The position numbers and the translations under genes were made by a program. Shown piece by piece: positions 25,479 through 33,095 of a stretch of 48,017 nucleotides of DNA. The DNA lies in the NCBI GenBank assembly GCA_031277165.1, contig JAISLT010000093.1, forward strand, positions 1 through 48,017. The letters are read 5' to 3'. The first letter of the stretch is position 1. Each line of letters begins with the position of its first letter. Origin of the DNA: Spirochaetaceae bacterium (lineage in GTDB: Bacteria > Spirochaetota > Spirochaetia > Treponematales > Breznakiellaceae). The notes below the pieces were generated by a model. It made no database searches and was not told where the DNA came from. It was given only the letters and a program-made list of their open reading frames with translations.

Positions 25479-26705
25479 TCACTGGTTCAGCACCTCTTCC
25501 CGGTTTGCCAGGGTCAGCCGGAGCCGTACCGGCTTGCCGGCGCGGAGTACCTCCACCTCCACCTGATCCCCCGGTTTGTTATCTTCCAGGGCGGAATAAA
25601 GATCCGCCAGGGTAGAAATCTTCATACCGTCCGCCATAGTAAGGATGTCCCCCCCCAGGTAGATTACGCTGGAACCGTACCGTACCGGTTCGGAACCCTG
25701 GCGGATCCCCGCCCGCTCGGCAAAACCGCTGCGCTTGGTCCGGGAGATAAGCAGCCCCTCGGATACGGGAAGTTTCGCATATTGCACCAGGGCGGGAAAG
25801 AGCTGTACCACCGAAGCGTCTATCCAGCCCCGGCGTACCTTGCCGTTTTCAATCAGCTCCGCCACCACCCGTTTGGCGGTATTTACCGGCACCGCAAAGC
25901 CTATGCCCACCGAGCCGCCGGAGGGGGAATAGATCATCGTGTTTATGCCAATCATCCTTCCCTGGGAATCCAGCAGCGGTCCCCCGGAATTCCCCGGATT
26001 AATGGAAGCATCGGTTTGTATCATGTCCCGGACTATGTTCTGCCGGGAAATCTGGATGGGCCGGCCCAGGCCGGATACAATCCCCACCGTTAAGGTCCGC
26101 TCCAATGCAAAGGGGTTCCCAATGGCCAGAACTTTTTGTCCCACCTTGAGGGTGCTTGAATCCCCATAGGGAATGGTCCTAAGGTTTACCCCCCGGGGAG
26201 GGGTGAATTTAAGCACCGCCAGATCGTTTTCCGGGTCGGTCCCCACCAGGGTTCCCTCTACCTGGGAACCGTCAAACAGGTTGATAAAAACCTTGTAGGC
26301 CTTTTCTATTACGTGGTAATTGGTTAACACAAAGCCCTGGGTATCAATGATTGAGCCGGAACCGGAACCGCCGCTTTGGGGAACCGGTTCCAGGAACCAG
26401 TTAATCCCGACAACTTCGGTGGTAATGTTTACCACCGCTTCGTTATACCGTTCGTAGACGGTAATATTTTCCTGTTCATCGGTACTGTAGGGTACCAGAT
26501 CCGCCGCCGGATAGGTCCGGCCCGCAGCGGGGGGATTTTCCGGCAGCCGCGCTTCCACGCCGGAGGCAGTGTTTTGGTTTTCCATGACCCTGTTCCCAAG
26601 GGGAGGAGTCCGGGTAAAAAAAAGCATCCCCAGGACGGCAAAAACCGCCCCAAGGCCCGTTAGGACCGAAAGAAGAACCACCTGGCCGTGACTATATAGT
26701 TTCAT
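25479..26705 (-). CDS. HtrA/DegP-type serine protease with one PDZ domain
   Basis: Membrane-anchored periplasmic protease of 408 residues for envelope protein quality control. An uncleaved anchor spans about residues 8-30. The trypsin-like triad is His131 (LTNYHVIEKA), Asp161 (PENDLAVLKF) and Ser240 (DASINPGNSGGPLLD). One PDZ domain covers about 310-400. This one-PDZ, anchored form resembles DegS. GGAGG lies five bases before the ATG. The gene is divergent from the Hpt gene across about 180 bases. Confidence 0.93.
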   Translation of the reverse strand: MKLYSHGQVVLLSVLTGLGAVFAVLGMLFFTRTPPLGNRVMENQNTASGVEARLPENPPAAGRTYPAADLVPYSTDEQENITVYERYNEAVVNITTEVVGINWFLEPVPQSGGSGSGSIIDTQGFVLTNYHVIEKAYKVFINLFDGSQVEGTLVGTDPENDLAVLKFTPPRGVNLRTIPYGDSSTLKVGQKVLAIGNPFALERTLTVGIVSGLGRPIQISRQNIVRDMIQTDASINPGNSGGPLLDSQGRMIGINTMIYSPSGGSVGIGFAVPVNTAKRVVAELIENGKVRRGWIDASVVQLFPALVQYAKLPVSEGLLISRTKRSGFAERAGIRQGSEPVRYGSSVIYLGGDILTMADGMKISTLADLYSALEDNKPGDQVEVEVLRAGKPVRLRLTLANREEVLNQ

Positions 26706-26765
26706 CCAAGCCTCCGTATCTCATTCCTTATCTTATTCCAATTAATCGTATTCTAATCAATAGAG

Positions 26766-26796
26766 GCTTTCTCAAAAATTCTGTTTTTGTGAAAGC
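26766..26796. repeat. hairpin repeat, family C-like
   Basis: Arms GCTTTCTCAAAAA (26766-26778) and TTTTTGTGAAAGC (26784-26796) pair with one mismatch around TTCTG. It lies between the divergent htrA and Hpt genes, so it is not a terminator for either. Its form resembles the hairpin at 1629. Confidence 0.55.
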
Positions 26797-26850
26797 AACT
26801 TTAGACTCTTTAGCCTATAATAAAGAAAAAAAACAAATTACTCCATAGGT

Positions 26851-26879
26851 TTGACCATTTTGCTGTCCCATGGTACTAT
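26851..26879 (+). promoter_or_regulatory. sigma70-like promoter of the Hpt/beta-helix operon
   Basis: TTGACC (26851-26856), 17-base spacer, TACTAT (26874-26879). The predicted start of transcription coincides with the ATG at 26885, which therefore is preferred to an ATG at 26870 lying inside the promoter. Confidence 0.55.
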
Positions 26880-26884
26880 GGATC

Positions 26885-27517
26885 ATGGACTTGGGCTTGC
26901 TCTTTAGGAAACTTATTTGTATTGACGGCCTTGACATCTGGGAGGGCCTGTCCCGGGTACGGTGTAACCGGCAGGCCTATGCGGACAACCTGCGCCTTTT
27001 CTGCGAAGATGCCGCGGCCCAGACCGCCGCTCTGGGCGCCGCCCTGGAAGGGGAAGTTTGGCAAGCCTGTGCCCAGGCGGCCCATGCCCTTAAGGGGATC
27101 CTCGCCGGTATCGGCGCCTGGGAATTGTCCCGCATGGCCCTGGCACTGGAGGAATCCCTGCGAAGGGGGGACCGGGAGGCATGCCATTCCGGTACGGGCC
27201 CGGCGCTGGAAGAAATAACCGGGTTTATTGCCGCGGTCCGCGGGGCCCTTTCCGCCGCCGGGGAAAAAACAAAAATCCGGCAAAGGGCCTCGGTTGATTT
27301 TCTTGAAGAAAAACTCGGTATGCTGCAAAGGGCCTGCTCCGCCGGAGCCAGCCGGGAGGCGGATTCCCTGGCGGGAGAACTGCGGGCCAGAACCTTTGAC
27401 GATCCCGCCACCGATGCCTTTGTGGAAAAGCTCTCTGTCTATGTGGAGAATTTGGATTACGATCTGGCCCTTAAGAGCATCGAAGACCGGTTGCCGAAAC
27501 AGGAGGTGGCGGTATGA
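26885..27517 (+). CDS. Hpt (histidine phosphotransfer) domain protein
   Basis: Cytosolic phosphorelay protein of 210 residues. The N-terminus DGLDIWEGLSRVRCNRQAY is the typical Hpt opening, and the phospho-acceptor His67 lies in AQAAHALKGILAGIGA. The following helix (LSRMALALEESLRRGD) completes the four-helix bundle. The C-terminal 100 residues form a second all-helical part, perhaps a degenerate Hpt repeat without histidine. It overlaps the beta-helix lipoprotein by four bases (ATGA), an odd pairing of a relay protein with a surface protein. Confidence 0.8.
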   Translation: MDLGLLFRKLICIDGLDIWEGLSRVRCNRQAYADNLRLFCEDAAAQTAALGAALEGEVWQACAQAAHALKGILAGIGAWELSRMALALEESLRRGDREACHSGTGPALEEITGFIAAVRGALSAAGEKTKIRQRASVDFLEEKLGMLQRACSAGASREADSLAGELRARTFDDPATDAFVEKLSVYVENLDYDLALKSIEDRLPKQEVAV

Positions 27518-28746
27518 AAAAGACGGGCCTTTTATTTCTTACCCTTTGTATCTGTGCCTGCGCTAGTTTCTCTTCCAAGGATCCCGTTTCCGATACCTAC
27601 TATGTTATGGCCGGAGGCAGCGACCGGTACAACGGCCTTTCGACGGAGACCCCCTTTCGTTCCCTTTTTAAAGCCCTGGTAATGGCCGCCGCCGGCCCTG
27701 TTAAGACTATTACGGTCATTGGCAGGCTGGACCTGGGCAGCGAACAATCCACCAACACAAACAGGGTTTTTATTATCCAGGGCACGGGGAAGGATCAGAT
27801 CCTTATCCGGGGGATGAGCCGGGGGGATGAGCCGGCGGTTCTGTCCGCGGAGGAAAGCGGCCGGCGGGTGATTTTAGTTAAGGGAACGGTAAACATCCGG
27901 CTGGAGAATATCGAAATTTCCGGCGGCAGCACCCCCGACGAGGGCGGCGGACTGGGTATAGGGGCCGGCGCTTCGGTTACCCTGGGGCCCGGTTCGGTGG
28001 TACGGAACAATAGGGCCGGCGGTTTGGGGGGCGGAGTGGTGGTTGTTCCGGGGGGAACCCTCTTTGTCGAAGGGGGCCGGATCCATGACAACTTTTCCAC
28101 CGCCATGGGCGGGGGAGTGGCGGTGGTGGGCGAATCCAGCGTTTTGGTTATCCGGGACGGGGAAATAAGCAACAACCACGCCCAGGGCGGGGGGGGCATA
28201 GCGATCCGCCAGGGCAGCGCCTTTACCCTTTTTGGAGGAATTATCCACGATAATACCGCCGATTTAGCCGGCGGAGGAGTGGTGTTAAACCAGGCCGGGG
28301 TCTTTACCATGGAGGGGGGCATTATCCGGGGAAACCGTTCCTCCGGTTCCGGGGGGGGGGTGGCGCTGGTGGAACAGGGGAATATTCTTGTCAAGGCCGG
28401 TGAAATCCACGGAAACCGGGCGATGGAGCATGGGGGGGGTATTGCCTCGGATCATTCCGGCACCATCAATATCCAGGGGGGGTATATCTCCGCCAACCGG
28501 GCTTCTTCCCAGGGGGGGGCAATTTTTACCGCCGGGGCCTTTGTAAAATCCGGGGGAACAATCTACGGCAGCGAGGTGCCCGAGGATCAGGCTAATATCT
28601 CCGCCCTGGGGGCGGCAATTTTTGCCTACCGGGGGGAGGGGCTGTACAAGATCCGGGAACAGAGCGCGGGGGAATCCCTTATTCTCGATGCCTCCGCCGA
28701 TGACGGCTGGATCCTTGAGGTCCCCCGGCAAGCGGAAGAAGAATAG
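27514..28746 (+). CDS. beta-helix lipoprotein, paralogue of 9378
   Basis: Predicted surface or periplasmic lipoprotein of 410 residues with lipobox CICAC at about residue 16. After a DUF1565-like opening (YYVMAGGSDRYNGLSTETPF) the chain contains about eight repeats pairing GG-x-I-x-x-N with GGGVA(V/L), from residue 130 to 350, predicting a right-handed beta-helix. The repeats are more diverged than those in the gene at 9378. Its ATG overlaps the Hpt stop, so production is tied to a phosphorelay gene. Ligand unknown. Confidence 0.75.
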   Translation: MKKTGLLFLTLCICACASFSSKDPVSDTYYVMAGGSDRYNGLSTETPFRSLFKALVMAAAGPVKTITVIGRLDLGSEQSTNTNRVFIIQGTGKDQILIRGMSRGDEPAVLSAEESGRRVILVKGTVNIRLENIEISGGSTPDEGGGLGIGAGASVTLGPGSVVRNNRAGGLGGGVVVVPGGTLFVEGGRIHDNFSTAMGGGVAVVGESSVLVIRDGEISNNHAQGGGGIAIRQGSAFTLFGGIIHDNTADLAGGGVVLNQAGVFTMEGGIIRGNRSSGSGGGVALVEQGNILVKAGEIHGNRAMEHGGGIASDHSGTINIQGGYISANRASSQGGAIFTAGAFVKSGGTIYGSEVPEDQANISALGAAIFAYRGEGLYKIREQSAGESLILDASADDGWILEVPRQAEEE

Positions 28747-28763
28747 CCTTTGCAGGGGACGTC

Positions 28764-29450
28764 CTATCCAAGCAGCGCCTTAACCTGTTCCGCCATGGCC
28801 CGGGCAAATTTTTTATGATCCTCCGGCTCCCAATGGACCCCGTCAACAGGGCTGGAAGCGGCGATCACCGATCCCGCATCAAAGAACCCGGCGCCGCATT
28901 CCCCGGCGCAGGCCCGGTAATAGGGGGCAAGTTTGGCGGATATTTCCAGGCCGTCTCCGGCGAGGATCTGCCTAAAGGCCGGGGCATCGCATAGGGGGGG
29001 CGGACACACCATAAGCACCCCCGGGGGGCCGTCGCCGGGGCCTGTTTCGGAACCGAGGATCGCCCGGGCCACCAGCTGGGCCCCGTGGGAAACATCGTAG
29101 GGACTGGGATTAAAGCGCCGTTTTAGATCGTTGGTTCCCAGCATAAAAAGCACCAGGTCCAGGGGCCGGTGGCTGCGCAGTATGGGGATAAGCTGGCGAA
29201 GTCCGTTCCTGTCCCCTTCTATGGGGTCTTCCAGGCAGGTGGTTCTGCCGTTAAGCCCCTCTTCCACCACCCAATAGGGGGCGCCCTTGGCCCCGCCGCA
29301 CATGCCGGGGGGTATTTTTTCCTCCGCCGGATCCGTCCCGTTAAGCAGGGATGCCATTACCGTGGGCCAGCGGATTGTCTGATCGTACCGTCCCCCCCGG
29401 GGATTATAACCCCAGGTATTAGAATCCCCGTAGCAAAGAACCGTCTTCAG
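28764..29450 (-). CDS. SGNH/GDSL hydrolase with CTG start
   Basis: Predicted esterase or carbohydrate deacetylase, 228 residues, no signal peptide. Block I is VLCYGDSNTWGYNP (catalytic Ser at residue 10), block III is MLGTNDLK, and block V is DGVHWEPEDH with the catalytic Asp and His. An ATG start at 29357 would delete the catalytic Ser. The only plausible start that keeps it is CTG at 29450, preceded by AAGGAG at a six-base spacing and overlapping the upstream stop (CTGA). With CTG read as Met the protein begins MKTVLCYGDS, the normal family start. Confidence 0.85.
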   Translation of the reverse strand: MKTVLCYGDSNTWGYNPRGGRYDQTIRWPTVMASLLNGTDPAEEKIPPGMCGGAKGAPYWVVEEGLNGRTTCLEDPIEGDRNGLRQLIPILRSHRPLDLVLFMLGTNDLKRRFNPSPYDVSHGAQLVARAILGSETGPGDGPPGVLMVCPPPLCDAPAFRQILAGDGLEISAKLAPYYRACAGECGAGFFDAGSVIAASSPVDGVHWEPEDHKKFARAMAEQVKALLG

Positions 29451-30166
29451 GTAAAGCTCCTTCCAAAGATCCGGTCGATCCTGCGGATCAGAAATATATA
29501 CGCCGTTAGTCCCACTATTACCAGGACCGCCACAATTCCCAGCTGCCAGATAATCTGGGTTCTAACCCAGGTTACAATTTCGGAGGCGTCAATGTCGCAG
29601 CCCACAAAACCCGCCAGTTCGCCGGAACTTTTAAGGATCGGTTCATAGGCGGAAACGGTAAAACCCCATTTGTCCGTTTTGCTTAAATTTCCAATCCCGG
29701 TGGTTTTTGTTCTGATCATTTCCTGTATCGCCGCATCCCAGGTGCTTATATCTTCCGTCTGTCCCAGGTCGGAAAAATTTTCGCTGTCCCCGGGGATCGT
29801 ACTGCCGTCGATAATATACCGGTAGAGGTTTTCTTCCGCCGGAGCCATGGTATACAGGTACAGCACCTTGCTTTCTTCTTTAATTGCCAAAAGCTGCCTT
29901 CGGGTGGTTTCGTAGTACGGATCCTGTTTGTCCAGGGACTTGGCAAGCCGGTCAAAGGCCTCGGGGTTGATAACCGTCAGGGCCCTTTTAACGGTAGGAA
30001 GGGCAAGCCGGGAACATACAAAGTGGGTTACCGTCCTTACCTGCAGTACGCTGGTGATAATAAACACCGCAAAAACTGCTAATAAAAAAAAGATAAAGAA
30101 AAAGGTAATCTGGAATTTTACGGTATTTTTGTTTTTTAGAAGTTCTTCGTATTTATCAAGTTCCAT
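29447..30166 (-). CDS. stand-alone extracytoplasmic sensor-like membrane protein
   Basis: A 239-residue protein with two membrane helices (about 17-41 and 206-228) that flank an extracytoplasmic domain of about 165 residues. The domain has the look of a PDC/Cache ligand domain as found in chemoreceptors and kinases (IRTKTTGIGNLSKTDKWGFT, then YEPILKSSGELAGFVGCDID). The chain stops 11 residues after the second helix, so there is no HAMP, kinase or signalling module. GGAGA precedes the ATG. It is 18 bases after the CheA-like kinase gene and probably gives it an external sensor. Confidence 0.75.
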   Translation of the reverse strand: MELDKYEELLKNKNTVKFQITFFFIFFLLAVFAVFIITSVLQVRTVTHFVCSRLALPTVKRALTVINPEAFDRLAKSLDKQDPYYETTRRQLLAIKEESKVLYLYTMAPAEENLYRYIIDGSTIPGDSENFSDLGQTEDISTWDAAIQEMIRTKTTGIGNLSKTDKWGFTVSAYEPILKSSGELAGFVGCDIDASEIVTWVRTQIIWQLGIVAVLVIVGLTAYIFLIRRIDRIFGRSFT

Positions 30167-30184
30167 GGTTTACTTCTCCCGGGT

Positions 30185-32161
30185 TTAAGAGGCCTTGCTT
30201 TCCGCCGCCGGTTCCAGGGGGATAAAAATGTTAAAGGCCGTCCCCTTCCCCGGTTCACTGGACAGTTTTATGGAACCCTGGAGTTCCCGAATTCGCTCCC
30301 GGACCAGGTTAAGTCCTATGCCCCGGCCGGCATGGACATCGGCCTTGTCGGCGGTGCTGAAGCCGGGGGAAAAGATAACCTGGAGCAGCTGGTTTGTATC
30401 GTCCCCGGTTCCGCCGGCCGGCAGAAGTTTTAGGCTCTGGGCTTTTTTCCGGATCTTGGAAAAATCCAAACCCCTGCCGTCATCGGAAAGCTTAAGGTGA
30501 ATAAGACCGTTTTCCCCGGTAATAGAAAGCCGGATGGTTCCCCGGCCTTTTCCCTTGGCCTGCCGTTCTTCGGGGGCTTCTATGCCGTGGTAAACCGAAT
30601 TCCGCACCAGCTGGGTAAGGACTTCTTTGATCACCCGCCGGGGGCCGTTTTCCAGGATCGAATCTTCCAGTTCGTCCACAATAAATACCACGTCCTTGCT
30701 CTGGGACGCAGCGGCTTTTTCGCAGGCCCGTGAAAGGGTTTCCACCAGTACATACCGGTCCTGCCGCAGCCCCCCTCCTCCGGCGGTACTGCGGAACGCC
30801 TGGATTTTATCCATGGCGTCGCTGAATTTGTCCTTTTCTTTCATAATGCTGTTCAGTTCCACCGTTACATGCAGTACGTCGTCAAAAAGAACTTCGTCCT
30901 TATCCCGGTAGTCTCTGATCGTATCTTCCAGCGTATGGAGTTTTTCGCTGAAATTTTCCAGCCCCAGGATAAGGGCGTTGGATTTAATGGCATGGACGGA
31001 CTGGTAAATATGTACCATGGCTTCCTTGGCGGAAAGGTTTTTGTCCTTAAGGATTTCGTTTATGTGATCAAATTCGTATTCGGTATCCAAAAGAAAGTCA
31101 TTGAACACACTGGGCTCAACCTGAATTACCTGGAAGAGGGTCCGCATGGCCTCTTCCCGTTTGTTCGATTCTTCCGCCAACTGCCGTTCCAGTTCCCTGG
31201 CGGCGGAAATATCCTCGAAGCTGCCCAGGATGTAAAAGTCCTTTAGGCCCCTGTCTACCGAATTAAAGGCTGTCCGCAGAATTTTTTGCTGACCGCTGAT
31301 CCGGTCCACATAGACAAATTCTTTAATGGGGTTAATGTCCTCCAGCATCGCCGCTTCAAACTGGCGGTTTAGGACCATGTTAAAATAATCATCCAAAAGC
31401 TGCAGTTCCTTGTCTTTAAGGGACGCGGAAAGAAAACCGCCTATCTTTTTCCCCTCGATTTCACCGGTCCCCAGGATCGTTTCCAGGGGTTTTGAGTAGG
31501 CTTCCTGGATAACAAATTCCCTGTTCAGCAGAAAAAGTCCGGTCTTTAGGTTATCCTTCATGGCGGTAATAATGTCCCGTTCCACCCGCAGTTCCTCGGT
31601 CAGCCGTTCCACCTGCCGGTCCTTGTATATCCTAATCTGTTCATATACCACCGTTAGGATCGTCACCAGCAGATAGACCCCGTTAAGCCTGGTGGTGACC
31701 CCGGTACTGTAGGTATAATCCGCCACCCCCGGAATAACCGTGGTAACCAGGATCGCACAAAGAAGCAGGACCGAGTAGAGCAGTCCCATTTGAAGGCCCA
31801 GCACAAAGATCGCTATAAGGGGAAAAGAAAATATCCACAGGGATGCGAAACCGTGGATATCCCCCGAGAGCAGCAGGACCACGCACAGAACCCCAAAGGC
31901 GCCGATGGCGGCTCCGCCGGGAATTTGCAGGGGCAGATTTGTCCGCAGGATAACGGAGGTGGCCAGACAGATCGCCGCCATAACCCAGTCGGCGCAGGCC
32001 CGGCCGGTATGGCCGTCCAAAAAGACCGAGATGCCAAAGAGGATCAGAAACGCCGCCCCCGCTAAAAGGGCAATGTTAAGAACCACGTACCGGATGGATT
32101 TATCCAGGTTTTCGGTTCTTCCGCTGGTAATAAGGTTTACCAAAGGAGAAACGGCGGTCAT
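30185..32161 (-). CDS. membrane CheA-like kinase: 6TM-PAS-Hpt-HATPase
   Basis: Hybrid sensor kinase of 658 residues. Six membrane helices lie at 24-46, 57-73, 83-100, 105-121, 124-145 and 158-176, then a coiled coil, a PAS-like domain (about 200-320), an Hpt-type domain with His390 in YQSVHAIKSNALILGL, and a CheA-type ATPase: N box LVRNSVYHGIE (518-528), G1 DDGRGLD (560-566), F box FSPGFST (597-603), G2 GRGIGLNLV (612-620). There is no P5/CheW domain and no dimerisation-phosphoacceptor helix of ordinary kinases. Its ATG overlaps the cheX stop by four bases. Confidence 0.82.
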   Translation of the reverse strand: MTAVSPLVNLITSGRTENLDKSIRYVVLNIALLAGAAFLILFGISVFLDGHTGRACADWVMAAICLATSVILRTNLPLQIPGGAAIGAFGVLCVVLLLSGDIHGFASLWIFSFPLIAIFVLGLQMGLLYSVLLLCAILVTTVIPGVADYTYSTGVTTRLNGVYLLVTILTVVYEQIRIYKDRQVERLTEELRVERDIITAMKDNLKTGLFLLNREFVIQEAYSKPLETILGTGEIEGKKIGGFLSASLKDKELQLLDDYFNMVLNRQFEAAMLEDINPIKEFVYVDRISGQQKILRTAFNSVDRGLKDFYILGSFEDISAARELERQLAEESNKREEAMRTLFQVIQVEPSVFNDFLLDTEYEFDHINEILKDKNLSAKEAMVHIYQSVHAIKSNALILGLENFSEKLHTLEDTIRDYRDKDEVLFDDVLHVTVELNSIMKEKDKFSDAMDKIQAFRSTAGGGGLRQDRYVLVETLSRACEKAAASQSKDVVFIVDELEDSILENGPRRVIKEVLTQLVRNSVYHGIEAPEERQAKGKGRGTIRLSITGENGLIHLKLSDDGRGLDFSKIRKKAQSLKLLPAGGTGDDTNQLLQVIFSPGFSTADKADVHAGRGIGLNLVRERIRELQGSIKLSSEPGKGTAFNIFIPLEPAAESKAS

Positions 32162-32643
32162 CCCTCTTTTCCTCCCTTAAGGGATTCGATGGCCACCGAA
32201 AGGGTAAAAACCTCCGAATCGAAGATCGTAAAGGGAATGCAGATAATCCGGGCCCTGTCCTGGGGCCATGTAATCTGATGTCCCTGGCCCAGGACAATTG
32301 AAGGAAGGCTTATAATAAGGCGAAAGTCCTCTTCCAGTCCCTTCTTTGCGTTCCCCGCGATGATGTTGACAAGCTCCCCCACCGCGTCCACCACCTCTTC
32401 GTCGACGGAAGTATGGGTGGTTCCCGTAAGAATATCGGTGATCCGCATGGCCAAGGAACTTTTCATGCCGATTACCACGGCTCCCCGGGCCTCGCCGCTT
32501 AGTCCGATGATCCCCGAAATATCCCCTTCGGTGCCGGTTTCTTTTGGCAGAAAGTAGGGACGATCCGCGGAAAGTTCGGCCCCCACAATTTCTTTAAAGG
32601 CGTTTTTACTTACTTCGATAAAAGGCTGAATATACTGGTCCAT
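32158..32643 (-). CDS. cheX: CheX-like phosphatase
   Basis: CheX dephosphorylates CheY-P in spirochaetes and other bacteria. The 161-residue protein has the family active site ExxN as Glu90 and Asn93 in DAVGELVNIIAGNAKK, and the beta-sheet block ISGIIGLSGEARGAVVIGM. It sits between a CheY and a CheA-like kinase in the same transcript, so it probably resets that dedicated response regulator rather than the flagellar one. Four-base overlap with the kinase gene. Confidence 0.85.
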   Translation of the reverse strand: MDQYIQPFIEVSKNAFKEIVGAELSADRPYFLPKETGTEGDISGIIGLSGEARGAVVIGMKSSLAMRITDILTGTTHTSVDEEVVDAVGELVNIIAGNAKKGLEEDFRLIISLPSIVLGQGHQITWPQDRARIICIPFTIFDSEVFTLSVAIESLKGGKEG

Positions 32644-32668
32644 AAAAGCTCCTCTTGCGCTTCGAGGT

Positions 32669-33037
32669 TCAGAAAACGATTTTTGTCATTTTTTCTGCAA
32701 AGATTTTTTCATTCACCGGTTTAACAATATAATCGGTGGCGCCGTTTTTTAGGGCTTCGATGACATTGTATTTTGCCGATTCACTGGTGACCATAATAAT
32801 AGGCAGGGTCTTGTACTGTTCCATGCCCCGGACTTCTTTTAAAAAATCGAGCCCCGAAAGTTCCGGCATATTCCAGTCCAGAAGCACCAGATCGACGGGC
32901 TGATTTTGCAGCATCATCAGGGCTTCCCTTCCGTTTCCTGCTTCGATAAAATTGCAGGGTATTTTTAACGCCGTGAAGGTATTTTTTACGATATTTCGCA
33001 TTATGCGGGAATCGTCCACCACTAAGATTGTCTTCAT
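32669..33037 (-). CDS. CheY-like single-domain response regulator
   Basis: Receiver domain without output domain, 122 residues. The acidic pair Asp8-Asp9, phospho-acceptor Asp54 (LLDWNMPE), Thr84 (IMVTSESA) and Lys106 (IVKPVN) are all present. First gene of the minus-strand signalling operon, 25 bases before cheX. It probably receives phosphate from the Hpt of the membrane CheA-like kinase. Whether it acts on the flagellar motor or another target cannot be told from sequence. Confidence 0.88.
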   Translation of the reverse strand: MKTILVVDDSRIMRNIVKNTFTALKIPCNFIEAGNGREALMMLQNQPVDLVLLDWNMPELSGLDFLKEVRGMEQYKTLPIIMVTSESAKYNVIEALKNGATDYIVKPVNEKIFAEKMTKIVF

Positions 33038-33057
33038 ATTACCTGGCTTTCCCTCCC

Positions 33058-33090
33058 TTGTTTCCTTGTTTTTTTTGCCGATACTATATT
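33058..33090 (+). promoter_or_regulatory. candidate promoter region between cheY and 33096
   Basis: On plus, TTGTTT (33058-33063), 18 bases and TACTAT (33082-33087), or the overlapping TATATT (33085-33090), lie just before the ATG at 33096. On minus the same bases contain TATAGT (33082-33087), possibly the -10 of the cheY operon. The two transcripts may compete. Confidence 0.35.
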
Positions 33091-33095
33091 ACGTA

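Noticed and set aside
32952..33095. N-terminal extension of the secreted protein at 33096
   Set aside because: It would lie antisense within cheY and precede a good signal peptide; the promoter-like boxes lie inside it.
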